This document shows, in pieces, positions 42,404 through 52,797 of a stretch of 53,460 bases of DNA. The notes under the pieces were generated by a model that saw nothing but the letters and a program-made list of their open reading frames with translations, was not told the origin of the DNA and made no database searches. The translations under genes and the position numbers were made by a program. Position 1 is the stretch's first letter. Every line of letters begins with the position of its first letter. Source of the DNA: an uncultured Saprospiraceae bacterium (GTDB lineage: Bacteria > Bacteroidota > Bacteroidia > Chitinophagales > Saprospiraceae); the NCBI GenBank assembly GCA_937924495.1, contig CALDSS010000024.1, positions 1 through 53,460 on the forward strand, given 5' to 3'.

Positions 42404-45037
42404 ATGAATATTCGAATTCTATTTTTTCTATTTTTCTTACCTATTTTTTCTTTCAGTCAAACTGAATTCATCCTTGGTACAGACCTATCTTCCAATCTAT
42501 GTGAGGGCACCTTATTTGATTCTGGTGGAGAAAATGGTCAATATGATGATGATGAAGACTTTGTATTTACGGTCTGCCCTGTTCTACCACATGAGTGTAT
42601 TTCATTGGACTTAGAAAGTTACAACATTGAAGAATTTTCTGATCAATTAATTATCTATTCTGGTGCCGATGTCAATGGAATTATTATCGAACAGATTGAT
42701 GGAATGGGTTCTAATCGCCAACTCCAACTGCCCGCTGGCTGCGTTACCTTTCAGTTTATTTCAGATGGAAGTTTTAGGTTTGATGGTTTTAAATTAAATT
42801 GGAAATGTGAGTCGAACCCATGCGCCCCTTCTACCCTTGTTACTTGTGAGGAGCCCTATTTAATACCAAGTTTACCCTTTGAAGTCAATAATTTGACAAC
42901 CTGTGGTGCAGGTAATTCCGTGCAGCAAAACCCTTGCTTTTCATTTTTCCTTAATGGAGAAGAATACATTTTTGTCTATGACTCTCCAGGAAACGAGTGC
43001 ATTTACTTGGAGGCAACGGGAATAAATTTCGTAACTGGATTGGCCGTTTATGAAAATTGTCCTGATGTAGCCAACGAGTGTTTGGCCTATGATGAAGCTT
43101 TCGCCTTTTTTGGATTAGGAGAAGCTGTCATTCCTTCTGTAAAATTAGAGAATCCCGGTCGATACTATTTTGCAATTGCCAATCCTACAATTTGTACTGA
43201 TTTCAATCTCAAAGTAGAACGATTGGAATGCTTGGATTTATTTCCAGAAGCATCGCAATGCGAAGATGCAATTCCAATTACAGGATGCGACGTTGATGAG
43301 CCCGTAATAGTTGGTATTCGACCTGGGATGGGAGACCCAAATTTTTTAATAGATGGAATCAATGATGGATGCTGGGGAGAGATTATTTCTCCAGACTACA
43401 CTTGGATGTATTTTCAAGCGCAAACTGATGGAAAATTTGGGTTCATACTCGGCGACGCTAACCCACGAACTCCATCTGATTTTGATATCAATATCTGGGG
43501 GCCCATTTCAAGTATTGACCAATTTTGCAATTATTCGGGAAGTCGAGAGCCCATCAGAAGTAGTTATGCAGACATTTCAAGAGGCTATGAATTGACAGGT
43601 CTTGTTGATGTTAGCCCCATAGACAACAGCTCCATTTCTGATACTTGTGAAGACCAAGACAGCGATGGTTTTGTTACTCGAATGGATGTTAGAGAAGGAG
43701 CGTATTATCTAATTCTGATCAATGATTATGATGGCGCTTTCGCAAATGTCGGAGTAGCTATAGACTTTTCTGCGACGACACCTGGAGTATTGGGCAACCC
43801 AGAAGATGATTATTCCATATCAGAAAATAAATATATCTGTGTTGGCAGCAGCACGCAATTAGAAGCTTTAGGAGGAGTTCAATATCGATGGTTAACGATC
43901 AATGACCTTTCCTGTACAGATTGCCCCAACCCCATTGCAAGTCCCTCACAGACAACGACTTACGAAGTAGAAATTGTGGGACTTTGTAGCATAGACACTT
44001 TAGAAACCATCGTTTTTGTGGATGATTTTACTTTTGAAAATGACCAATTGGATGGCTGTTCGGGCGATGAACTAATTATTGAAACCGGAATCATTGACCA
44101 AAATCTAAATTATCAATGGAGCACTACTGGAGGAAGTTTAAATTGTGTTGATTGTACAACCCCATCTCTTATTCTACCTGAAAACTCTGGTGGAGTGATT
44201 GTCATATTGGAAGCCACAAATGACAACTGTGTTTTTACAGATTCCGTTTTTGTTTCGGTTACGGAAAGAGCAAAAGTAGAAATTCAACCCGATGAGGTTT
44301 TGGCCTGTCAAGGCGAAATTGTGAATTTAACCACTGCCACCAATGCTTCCAATGGAGATTTTAATTGGTCAACTGGGGATCAAACAGAAAATATCGAATT
44401 TGTGGCAACAAATGATGAATTGATTACTGTGAATTTTGAAGCAGCAAATTTGTGCGGAGTTGCATCAGATTCCATCCAGATATTCGTAGGTGATCCATTT
44501 TCAATAAATAGTTTAACCTTTATAGAACCAGAAAACGCAGATACGCTTTACAATGGATGTAGAATTTTGGTTGAACCAAATGTCTCTCCATCAAATACAA
44601 ATATAGTTTCGTACGAATGGTTTATTAATGATGTATCTGTATCGGATTCTTCCTTATTAGATTACCTGATACTTGAGGAAGGAAACACTAAGATTGAACT
44701 AATCATTTCTACTGATGATTGCGAAGCATCCTTTGCCACTTCCAAAATCGTGCTTCCATCCGATGAAATAATATATCCCAACATTTTCTCCCCTAACGAT
44801 GATGGCAGAAATGATTTTTTCAGACCAATCATTTCCCCAAAAGCAGAAATCACCTCTATGCGAATTTTCAATAGATGGGGCGGCTTAGTTTACGATAATG
44901 ACAACAATGAAAGAGGCTGGGATGGCACTTTTAATGATGAAAACCAACCACCTGACGTCTATATTTATCAAGTAACCATCAGCTTGCCCAATCAAAAATC
45001 AATTCCCAAAACAGGCGATATTACACTAATTCGGTAA
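42404..45037 (+). CDS. CUB-containing secreted protein with T9SS type B sorting domain
   Basis: An 877-residue protein starting at the ATG at 42404 (a TTG at 42398 is in frame), with signal peptide MNIRILFFLFFLPIFSFSQ. Residues about 30-130 resemble a CUB domain (LCEGTLFDSGGENGQYDDDEDFVFTVCP.., LQLPAGCVTFQFISDGSFRFDGFKLNW). A Cys-rich region with pre-peptidase-C-like stretches follows (about 130-470), then two or three Ig-like or PKD-like segments (about 470-780). The C-terminus (about 788-877: YPNIFSPNDDGRNDFFRP.., DVYIYQVTISL.., GDITLIR) is a type B sorting domain. It is probably a surface protein. It is divergent from the DUF1599/DoxX operon and upstream of the SprB-repeat giant, which has its own promoter. 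Confidence 0.86.
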   Translation: MNIRILFFLFFLPIFSFSQTEFILGTDLSSNLCEGTLFDSGGENGQYDDDEDFVFTVCPVLPHECISLDLESYNIEEFSDQLIIYSGADVNGIIIEQIDGMGSNRQLQLPAGCVTFQFISDGSFRFDGFKLNWKCESNPCAPSTLVTCEEPYLIPSLPFEVNNLTTCGAGNSVQQNPCFSFFLNGEEYIFVYDSPGNECIYLEATGINFVTGLAVYENCPDVANECLAYDEAFAFFGLGEAVIPSVKLENPGRYYFAIANPTICTDFNLKVERLECLDLFPEASQCEDAIPITGCDVDEPVIVGIRPGMGDPNFLIDGINDGCWGEIISPDYTWMYFQAQTDGKFGFILGDANPRTPSDFDINIWGPISSIDQFCNYSGSREPIRSSYADISRGYELTGLVDVSPIDNSSISDTCEDQDSDGFVTRMDVREGAYYLILINDYDGAFANVGVAIDFSATTPGVLGNPEDDYSISENKYICVGSSTQLEALGGVQYRWLTINDLSCTDCPNPIASPSQTTTYEVEIVGLCSIDTLETIVFVDDFTFENDQLDGCSGDELIIETGIIDQNLNYQWSTTGGSLNCVDCTTPSLILPENSGGVIVILEATNDNCVFTDSVFVSVTERAKVEIQPDEVLACQGEIVNLTTATNASNGDFNWSTGDQTENIEFVATNDELITVNFEAANLCGVASDSIQIFVGDPFSINSLTFIEPENADTLYNGCRILVEPNVSPSNTNIVSYEWFINDVSVSDSSLLDYLILEEGNTKIELIISTDDCEASFATSKIVLPSDEIIYPNIFSPNDDGRNDFFRPIISPKAEITSMRIFNRWGGLVYDNDNNERGWDGTFNDENQPPDVYIYQVTISLPNQKSIPKTGDITLIR

Positions 45038-45067
45038 AGAATGGACAAAAAATAATAGAAGGAAGGG

Positions 45068-45097
45068 TTGACTGAAAAAAGGTTTTCCCTATCTTTG
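45068..45097 (+). promoter_or_regulatory. Bacteroidota-type promoter for the 2.1-kilo-residue SprB-repeat gene
   Basis: TTG at 45068-45070, a 19-base spacer and TATCTTTG at 45090-45097 fit TTG-N19-TAnnTTTG exactly. The start codon lies about 145 bases downstream, so the leader is long and could carry regulation, although no distinct structure was seen in it. Confidence 0.75.
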
Positions 45098-45241
45098 ATC
45101 AACTAAAGAGAAAGTAGAAGAACATATTTTATTTTTATCTAAGCCCATTTGCTTTTTCCAACGAAAAATACGAATCGAGACGTACCATTTTGAAGCCCAA
45201 ACCCTGTTTCAATCAAATGAACATTGCAAATTCGGAAAAGC

Positions 45242-48200
45242 ATGATGCAGATTCCCAAAGGAATTTTAATTACAGTAATTGTCCTCACATTTTTTATAAG
45301 CTCCACCTCTACCCTTTGGAGTAACAACACTTCTATACATAATTCGAATAATCAACCCCCTATTGGGCTAAAAGCTGTGGTTCTTACGGATACCTCGGCC
45401 AACCTCAGTTGGTTATCTGTAAACAGTCCTCAAGAAACACAATGGGATCTGGAATTAATCAGGAAAGGGAATACTTTTACTGGCATTCCAACTCATATTG
45501 GCATCACCGCCAATCCATTCAATATCGACACATTAGGCCCAGGAGTATTTTATGAATTCCGTGTCAGAGCCATTTGTGCAGGAGTTGCAGGGAGCTGGTC
45601 CACAACAGGTACTTTTTTTACTCATATTTTAAATAAAAGTGGTTGTGGAATTGACTTAGAAATTCCAGATACCGATTGTCTTACTGGAAATGCCTCCATT
45701 CAAGTAAGAAATGAACCCGGCACCAGTCTTGGTTCTGACGTGATTCTTCAAGAAATAAAACTAATCATTGAACATGACTGGTTGATTGATTTAGAAATTT
45801 GGTTAAAATCTCCTACGGGAATCACCGTTCAATTAATTGATGAAAATGGAGGAACACTTAATGATTTTGGAGATCCTTCTGATCTGACTTGCCAAAATTC
45901 AATGAGTTTACTCAATGCTGTTGCCTGTAATGAAATTCCGCTTTCAGCAGCAGGCCCTCCTTATGATAAGAGATATTTACCCATTGGAAACTTGAATGCC
46001 TTCAATGACGGGTCAAATCCAAACGGTGTTTGGGAATTGATTATTTGTGATGATGCACCAACCAATATTGGAAGTTTAAAATTTATCGAATTGGTTTTTG
46101 AGCCTGCCAACTGCACAAAACCAACTGGACTGGTTGCTGCTCAAATCGATTCAACATCCATTCAATTAAATTGGGCACCTGGTGGATTTTGTGCAACCAC
46201 AACAGTTGAATACGGTTTTCCGGGCTTCACCTTAGGATCAGGGACTCAAAAAATGGCAGGTTGTCCACCTTACACGCTCACGGGGCTGCAAGGAGGCACC
46301 GAATACGAGATTTATATTTTTGAAGATTGCGGAAGTGGTAATTTTGAATATGCCTGTGAAAGCATTGTAGTTGAAACAGATTGCGCTCCGCCACCGGTGA
46401 CCGTTTATTCAGATTTTGATAATCAGAATACCTGCTTTGGTACCTTTTGTACAAGTACCTGTAATATTCAAAACGACTTTTGGCAAAATGCTCGAAACGA
46501 TGAAATTGATTGGACGGTTTATCAATTAGGTACACCGACCTCTGGCACTGGCCCGACGACTGATGCATCTGGTTCTGGCAATTATATTTATTTAGAATCG
46601 AGTTCCTTTTTTGGTCTTTGTGCTGCTGGGAGTGAAGCCGTATTGATATCAAGCTGCATGACCGTTGATACAAAAAATACAGACACTTGCCACGTTGGAT
46701 TCAAATATCACATGGATGGGGTCTTCATTAATAATTTGAAATTTCAAATTACTACGGATGGCGTAAATTGGGTAACGCTTTGGTCAGAATCGGGTGACCA
46801 AGGTAGTCAATGGCAGGAAGCAAGAGTTTCATTGTCGAGTTATAATGGTCAATCCGCTCAATTCAGATTTGTCGGAACACGAGGAAATGGAAGCCTCGGT
46901 GATATTGCACTTGACGAAATAGCCTTTTATGGCTCTACAATTAATGCCACTCCCCCTTTCATTTTTTATGTTGATAATGATGGGGATGGATTTGGAGATT
47001 CTAATAACTTTATCCAACAATGTTTTGACGTTCAGCCGATTGGTTATGTCGATAATAATTTGGATTGCAATGACTCTAATCCGAATGTAGCTTTAAATTC
47101 ACCTGAGATTCCGTGTAACGGTATTGATGAAAATTGTAACGGAAATTTTGATGATTTCATATTACCACCACCAAATGTTCCAGGCCCAATAAATCTTTGT
47201 GAAGGAGAAATAGATACGCTTATTGCTACTCCAAACTTTGGTGGCACTATCACTTGGTACGATACCAACTTTTTTGTTTTGGCGGTTAATGATACATTGA
47301 TTGTTAACAATTTACAAGCAATGAATGGCAATCAAACGCTCTATCAGTTTTATGCTTTGGAGGATGTAGGAGGGCAATGTAGTTCCGTAAATCCTGGTAT
47401 TGTTGAAGTCGTTGTAAATACTCTCCCAAATATATCTACCGCTGACGAACCTGTCATCTGTAGAGGTGAAAGTTTTGACCTCTCCACCGTTCAGGTTTCT
47501 GATCAAAATAATACAATTGGAACAAGAGCCTTTTACACGAGTTATCCTCCCAACAATTCTAATGTTATATTGCCGCCAGAAATAATTACACCTATAGCCT
47601 CTACAGACTATTTTATTAGAAAAATAACAAATGGTGGGTGTGAAGATTCTACCATGGTTCGTTTAGAAGTATTACCCTCTCCTGTAGCTACTATTACCCC
47701 AAATCAAGATACTTTGCAATTGTGTAGAGGAGAATCAAGATTATTAACCGGAAATGCTTCAGGAGGCATTGGCGGATACAACCAAATATGGAGTAACCTT
47801 CAAACCTCAAGCGTTGTTTTTGTAGGTTCTGGAGCGACTAACGGTGCAGAAAACCTCATGACCTTCACGGTTACAGATCAAAATCAATGCTCCGATACTG
47901 ATTCTATTTTAATTAGAACCGTCACAAGTATCAACAATATAAACAGAACAATTACACCTGTTTCTTTCTGTTTTGGAAATGATGGTTCTATTGCTTTGAA
48001 TCCTTCGGATGGGACTCCAAATTATAACTATGCTTGGAACGGTCCAATTTCTGGATCAGCCAACTCATCTGGTGGATATACAATTTCTAATTTAACTCAA
48101 GGAAGTTATTCTATCACCATTACAGACAGCTCGCCTGAAGGATGTGAATTTGTTTTGAATAATATTATTGTTGATGGTCCATCAGCAAATATTTCTATTG

Positions 48201-51200
48201 ATAGCATTCGTCCAATTTCTTGTTTTGGTGAGAATGACGGTGGTATTTTCACAACGGTTTCTGGAAACAATCCGACTATCACCTGGAGTCCAAATACCAG
48301 TAATAATGATGATGTAATCGATCTATCCGCAGGGCTTTATAATGTGACCGTTTCTGAAGGGACTTGCGAAACAGTAATTACAGATATTGAAGTTCCCCAA
48401 CCAGATTCTTTATTTGCACTCTCAAATCCAGAAGACGTTAGCTGTTTTAACGAAAGTGATGGAAAAATAAACGTGAGTGTTTTTGGCGGCAAGCCAAATT
48501 ATAATTTCAGCTGGAACCATAATTCAATCAATCAAAATCCAACAAACCTTTCAACAGGCAGCTATTGGTTCACTTTAACCGATACTAATGGATGTATATT
48601 TGAATCAGACACGGTTACAATTGGAGAACCAACTGATATTTCCATTGCAATTAATTACCAAATAAATCCACTCTGCACAGGTGACTCAAATGGAGAGATA
48701 GAAGTAATTGCTTCTGGAGGAATCCCTCCTTATCAATACACTTGGAATGATAACGGTGTGGGAAAAACTCGATCAGGATTGCCAGCAGGCACTTATGAAG
48801 TAAATGTCGTTGATGCCAACGGATGTTTGAAAAGAATGACTCCTATAATTCTCACAGATCCCAATCCGATTGAAATGTCCAGAGCACCGTTTATTACCAG
48901 TGCGCCTTGCTTTGGAATTGATGGAGGTGCTATTGATATTAATGTAATTGGAGGCTCGGGCACCTATAATTACAGATGGAACAACAGTCAAAACACACAA
49001 GATATTTCCGGCATCTCAGCTGGTGATTATTGGGTAACCATTTCGGATAGCAACGGTTGTTCCATTGTTACAGACACAATAACTGTAACTGCTCCAGAAA
49101 GCCTTGATGTGGACTTCAACCTCACCAATCCAACCTGTGTAGGTAGAGCGGATGGAGCTATCGATCTTCAAATAAATAGTGGAGGAACCACGCCCTTCAG
49201 TTATGCTTGGAACACAAATGATACCATCCAAGATTTGAATAACATTGAACTTGGAAATTACGAAGTGACCATCACCCATAGCAATGGATGCCTATCAATT
49301 TTTAAGGATATAGAAGTAACTGCAAATCAGATACTTAACGGTAATAACGTAGCCTCCTTTTCTCCAAGCTGTCATGGCGAATCTACTGGTAGAATCTTCT
49401 CAAACATAGATGATGGCCAACGCCCGTATAGCTATAACTGGAGTAATTCGATGAGTTCGCAAAATTTAATTGATATTCCAAGTGGAATGTATGCCCTTAC
49501 GGTGACCGATGCCAACAATTGTATCTTAGAAATTGATAGCATTGAGATAGTGGACAATGATTCTTTAGTTGTTGAAATCTTGACTTTAGATGAGGTAAGT
49601 TGTCATAATGACACTACTGGTGGAATTTCTATCCAAGTATCAGGAGGTGTCCCAAATTATGGATTGATGTGGAATGGAGGAATGTTCACCACAGCGACCA
49701 TCAGCAATCTTTCACCTGGAAATTATGATCTAACGGTAACCGATGCAGCCAATTGCAATGTAGAATTTCCAACAATTGTTTTAAAAAATCCACCAAAAAT
49801 TCAATCTGATTTTCAAGTCTGCCTCGACCCTGATTGTAGTGGTGGACTCAATCGAGATACCATAAAATTATTTACTTCTGGAGGGGTGCCGCCACTGACC
49901 AATATGTGGAGCAATGGAGCTTCAAGCAATCAATTAGTGAACATTAACTCGGGGGAATATGATGTTACAATAACAGATGCTGTTGGCTGTGTTGACACGA
50001 TAGAAAATATTAAAGTTCCTGCCACTTCTTCAAGTTTCTTTTTTACAAACTATGAAAAAGAAGATGTTAGCTGTTTTGGTGCTGAAGATGGGAGCATTGG
50101 AATTTCTTTTGAAGGTGGGACTGCTCCTTTCCAATATTCTTGGAGTGATGGTGCAGGAAATGGCGATATAACCATGAGTGATAGCATCACCCTTACAAAT
50201 GAAGAAAAAGGAACTTATGTTCTTACGGTTGTTGATAATAACGGATGTGTTATTGAATCGCTCCCAGTAGATATCCTAGAGCCTGAACGTATTACTTTTG
50301 AAATAATAAATACGGAAGATGTTGATTGTTTTGGAGGTAGTAATGGTGTAATTACCAGCCAAACGATAGGTGGAAATCCTCCATACATTTATCAATGGTT
50401 AGATGCAAATAGCAACTTTATTACTGCAAATAATAGCTCCAATGCTTTCCCTGCCGGAGAATACTATCTTTCAGTAACGGATAATAATGGTTGTTCAGAA
50501 ATTTTGGACAATCCCGTAATTATTAATCAACCTGATTCTTTTTATGTCGAGTTAAAAGATATTGTTCATGTTGGATGTATGGGTGACTCTACGGGTAGCC
50601 TTGAGATTGAAGTTCATGGTGGCAACCCCGGTTACTTTATTGATTGGGCAGATGGAAGTAACGATTATTTAAGAGACAGCTTGCCTGCTGGAAATTATTC
50701 GGTTCTGGTTAAAGATGCAAAAAATTGTATCGAACCCAATAATTCTTTTACCATTTCTCAACCTTTATCCAGAATGAATTTTGCCTCAATGCAAACCATG
50801 GGGCCTGTTTGTGATGGTGAAAATTCCGGAACGATTGATTTCAATGTCACTGGAGGAAACCCACCCTATGTATATTTCAGAGATGGTATCTTATTGGATA
50901 GCTCCATAGCAAATAACCTTTATGCAGGAACCTATAGGATTCAAGTTCGAGATAGCAACATGTGCTTAATTGATACCAATCTTACTATCGTCAATCCACT
51001 CCCAATGAGCCTTACATTTACTGGCACACCCGTAACGCCAAATGTTTGGAATGACGGAACAGTCACTGTCAACCCCAATGGTGGTGTTCCCCCATATTCA
51101 TATAATTGGAACACAGGTGATACGACCTCAAGTATCAGTAATTTGACCATGGGATTTTACTTTGTTACCATTACAGACTCGCTTGGTTGCTCGAAAGAAG

Positions 51201-51496
51201 ATGCCTATAATTTGCAAGTTTCCTCCTCTACTGAAACGTTAGAAATAAATGGTGAAATTTCACTAGCACCAAATCCTACGAATGGTTTAATTCAAGTAAG
51301 ATTCGAGCTAAATACCTTTGAAAATTTTAAATATCAAATCATTAATCAACAAGGAAAACTTTTAGATAAAAATCAGGTAGATGTTCCAAATAAGACAACT
51401 TTACCTATTGATTTAAGAGCATTTCCTAACGGAATCTACTACTTTACCCTTCAAAAAGAAAATGCCTGGAAAACTTGGAAAATCATTAAACAATAG
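45242..51496 (+). CDS. Multidomain SprB-repeat adhesin-like protein with T9SS type A sorting domain
   Basis: About 2084 residues. An in-frame TTG exists at 45224, but the ATG at 45242 gives a normal signal peptide (MMQIPKGILITVIVLTFFISS). In order: a fibronectin III-like segment (about 40-125), a proprotein-convertase P-like domain (about 135-288: IKLIIEHDWLIDLEIWLKSPTG.., NGVWELIICDDAP), a second FN3-like segment (about 290-380), a MAM-like domain (about 390-564: FDNQNTCFGTFCTS.., GDIALDEIAFYGS), a MopE-like metal-binding motif (about 575-635: VDNDGDGFGDSNN.., CNGIDENCNGNFDD), Ig-like segments, then about 14 SprB-type repeats of about 75 residues (about 902-1995) and a type A sorting domain (LAPNPTNGLIQVRF..). 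Its last 35 bases overlap the next gene. A strong promoter lies upstream. Confidence 0.9.
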   Translation: MMQIPKGILITVIVLTFFISSTSTLWSNNTSIHNSNNQPPIGLKAVVLTDTSANLSWLSVNSPQETQWDLELIRKGNTFTGIPTHIGITANPFNIDTLGPGVFYEFRVRAICAGVAGSWSTTGTFFTHILNKSGCGIDLEIPDTDCLTGNASIQVRNEPGTSLGSDVILQEIKLIIEHDWLIDLEIWLKSPTGITVQLIDENGGTLNDFGDPSDLTCQNSMSLLNAVACNEIPLSAAGPPYDKRYLPIGNLNAFNDGSNPNGVWELIICDDAPTNIGSLKFIELVFEPANCTKPTGLVAAQIDSTSIQLNWAPGGFCATTTVEYGFPGFTLGSGTQKMAGCPPYTLTGLQGGTEYEIYIFEDCGSGNFEYACESIVVETDCAPPPVTVYSDFDNQNTCFGTFCTSTCNIQNDFWQNARNDEIDWTVYQLGTPTSGTGPTTDASGSGNYIYLESSSFFGLCAAGSEAVLISSCMTVDTKNTDTCHVGFKYHMDGVFINNLKFQITTDGVNWVTLWSESGDQGSQWQEARVSLSSYNGQSAQFRFVGTRGNGSLGDIALDEIAFYGSTINATPPFIFYVDNDGDGFGDSNNFIQQCFDVQPIGYVDNNLDCNDSNPNVALNSPEIPCNGIDENCNGNFDDFILPPPNVPGPINLCEGEIDTLIATPNFGGTITWYDTNFFVLAVNDTLIVNNLQAMNGNQTLYQFYALEDVGGQCSSVNPGIVEVVVNTLPNISTADEPVICRGESFDLSTVQVSDQNNTIGTRAFYTSYPPNNSNVILPPEIITPIASTDYFIRKITNGGCEDSTMVRLEVLPSPVATITPNQDTLQLCRGESRLLTGNASGGIGGYNQIWSNLQTSSVVFVGSGATNGAENLMTFTVTDQNQCSDTDSILIRTVTSINNINRTITPVSFCFGNDGSIALNPSDGTPNYNYAWNGPISGSANSSGGYTISNLTQGSYSITITDSSPEGCEFVLNNIIVDGPSANISIDSIRPISCFGENDGGIFTTVSGNNPTITWSPNTSNNDDVIDLSAGLYNVTVSEGTCETVITDIEVPQPDSLFALSNPEDVSCFNESDGKINVSVFGGKPNYNFSWNHNSINQNPTNLSTGSYWFTLTDTNGCIFESDTVTIGEPTDISIAINYQINPLCTGDSNGEIEVIASGGIPPYQYTWNDNGVGKTRSGLPAGTYEVNVVDANGCLKRMTPIILTDPNPIEMSRAPFITSAPCFGIDGGAIDINVIGGSGTYNYRWNNSQNTQDISGISAGDYWVTISDSNGCSIVTDTITVTAPESLDVDFNLTNPTCVGRADGAIDLQINSGGTTPFSYAWNTNDTIQDLNNIELGNYEVTITHSNGCLSIFKDIEVTANQILNGNNVASFSPSCHGESTGRIFSNIDDGQRPYSYNWSNSMSSQNLIDIPSGMYALTVTDANNCILEIDSIEIVDNDSLVVEILTLDEVSCHNDTTGGISIQVSGGVPNYGLMWNGGMFTTATISNLSPGNYDLTVTDAANCNVEFPTIVLKNPPKIQSDFQVCLDPDCSGGLNRDTIKLFTSGGVPPLTNMWSNGASSNQLVNINSGEYDVTITDAVGCVDTIENIKVPATSSSFFFTNYEKEDVSCFGAEDGSIGISFEGGTAPFQYSWSDGAGNGDITMSDSITLTNEEKGTYVLTVVDNNGCVIESLPVDILEPERITFEIINTEDVDCFGGSNGVITSQTIGGNPPYIYQWLDANSNFITANNSSNAFPAGEYYLSVTDNNGCSEILDNPVIINQPDSFYVELKDIVHVGCMGDSTGSLEIEVHGGNPGYFIDWADGSNDYLRDSLPAGNYSVLVKDAKNCIEPNNSFTISQPLSRMNFASMQTMGPVCDGENSGTIDFNVTGGNPPYVYFRDGILLDSSIANNLYAGTYRIQVRDSNMCLIDTNLTIVNPLPMSLTFTGTPVTPNVWNDGTVTVNPNGGVPPYSYNWNTGDTTSSISNLTMGFYFVTITDSLGCSKEDAYNLQVSSSTETLEINGEISLAPNPTNGLIQVRFELNTFENFKYQIINQQGKLLDKNQVDVPNKTTLPIDLRAFPNGIYYFTLQKENAWKTWKIIKQ

Positions 51497-52319
51497 ACTG
51501 GTTATCAGTCAATTATCCTTTATTCTACTTTTCGCTTTTTGTTCCAATATTTTAGCACAAGGCCCTTTTGACGGTTGGATGAAAGGTAAAAACAAGACAG
51601 ATTTTGCATTTTCATTTAATGAAGAAAATTATGATACTTACCTATTTGGCGCAGCAAAACGTCCAGAAAAAAACCAAATACAATCCGCTTCACTTTTTTT
51701 AGAACATGGGTTCAATGACTCTTTGGGCTTGGTGGTCACTATTCCCTTTTTGCGTACGCCAAGTTGTGAAAATTGTACTGATTTCAACCAAGGTATCCAA
51801 GACGCAATTGTTGCTCTTAAATATCGAAATTTTAAAGATAAAACCAAGAACGGCTATTTGAAGTCCTTCTTTGCTGTTGGAGCAAGTTTTCCTGCTTCTG
51901 GTTATGACAGTTCATTGGAGCGACCAATTGGTGCGCGAAACACTTCATTTTTAGCAAGATACTATGTTCAAAAAGACTATTTCAATGGTCTTTTTCTTCA
52001 ATTTCAAACAGGAGTGGACTTAAGGTTTATCCCTTCTTTTCAATCCTCTTTTCCCGTTATGGGAAAAATGGGTTGGTCAAATAGAAAATGGTTTTTTGAG
52101 GGATGGGGAGAATATTTTTACACTTTTAACCCAGGGGTGGACACCCAAGTTTTCGGAGGTTCTGGTTCTACATGGCTAAAATTAGGAGCTACTGTTTACT
52201 ATTCAATAGTTCCAAATTTTGGAGTTTATATTAAGTCTGCACATATCGTAGATGGTACCAATATCGGGCTTTCAAATACTTTTGGATTCGGAGTCGCTTA
52301 TCGTGTACAATGGAAATGA
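51462..52319 (+). CDS. Exported barrel-like protein overlapping the SprB-repeat gene
   Basis: A 285-residue protein. Its ATG lies inside the 3' end of the 45242-51496 gene in another frame; no other in-frame ATG occurs before the signal-like segment LVISQLSFILLFAFCSNILAQ (about residues 13-33), so the overlap is real if the gene is expressed. The mature part has alternating strands ending in aromatic residues (LFLEHGFNDSLGLVVTIPFLR, YFNGLFLQFQTGVDLRF, WFFEGWGEYFYTF) and a terminal FGVAYRVQWK, consistent with a transporter-like outer-membrane beta barrel. It lacks the QDPQFSQ-type start of PorP/SprF proteins. The 35-base overlap implies translational coupling with the T9SS cargo, so a cargo-linked role is plausible but unproved. 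Confidence 0.8.
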   Translation: MPGKLGKSLNNRLVISQLSFILLFAFCSNILAQGPFDGWMKGKNKTDFAFSFNEENYDTYLFGAAKRPEKNQIQSASLFLEHGFNDSLGLVVTIPFLRTPSCENCTDFNQGIQDAIVALKYRNFKDKTKNGYLKSFFAVGASFPASGYDSSLERPIGARNTSFLARYYVQKDYFNGLFLQFQTGVDLRFIPSFQSSFPVMGKMGWSNRKWFFEGWGEYFYTFNPGVDTQVFGGSGSTWLKLGATVYYSIVPNFGVYIKSAHIVDGTNIGLSNTFGFGVAYRVQWK

Positions 52320-52797
52320 TTTTGCAACCTACCTACCAAAATATAGGTATTTTCATTTTTATTTAACTCAACCCTTTGACCTACCTGAAAATTCTCGTCA
52401 AAGGTACAGTTCTATTCGTCAGATATAGTTTATAAATCTTTTAAATCTGTCAATTTAGATCTACCCAAAATTTCTAACAAATTTTGTATTGTTAGGATCA
52501 TAACTACAATTAAAGTTCCTACATTTGGGTCGAACAAAAAACGTTATGCTGGCTTTTTTTTTATCATCAGCACCAAACGCTCTAAACTAAGCACTTCACT
52601 AATAAAACTCTTCCAGCATAAGTCCCTATTTTAGCTATATAATCACAATATAGAGAAAACAGTAAGGGAACTTCTATTTTTAATGGTAAGCACTACAAAG
52701 ACTATTGGTATCTATACCAATGCTCTAAAATAAGAATATGCCTACACTCGACGTATCGGTAGGCAATTAATATTTTTTTACCAAAACAATTATTTTT
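52320..52797. other. 478-base leader and intergenic region of the right-edge gene
   Basis: No gene recognised. The region contains CCTTTGAC/GTCAAAGG (about 52374-52404), TTATGCTGG/CCAGCATAA (52544-52552 and 52613-52621), an 18-base palindrome at 52704-52721 and a TGCCTAC/GTAGGCA pair at 52739-52765. No good TAnnTTTG promoter was found. Confidence 0.5.
52704..52721. promoter_or_regulatory. Palindrome, candidate operator upstream of the 52798 gene
   Basis: ATTGGTAT-CT-ATACCAAT: perfect 8-base arms around 2 bases, 76 bases before the ATG at 52798. Dimeric regulators commonly bind such sites; binding here is inference. A TGCCTAC-N13-GTAGGCA pair (52739-52765) lies just downstream. Confidence 0.4.

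Noticed and set aside
51462-52319. PorP/SprF family assignment
   Set aside because: The mature start and conserved strands of PorP/SprF are not seen; only barrel-like strand pattern and position after an SprB-type gene support it.
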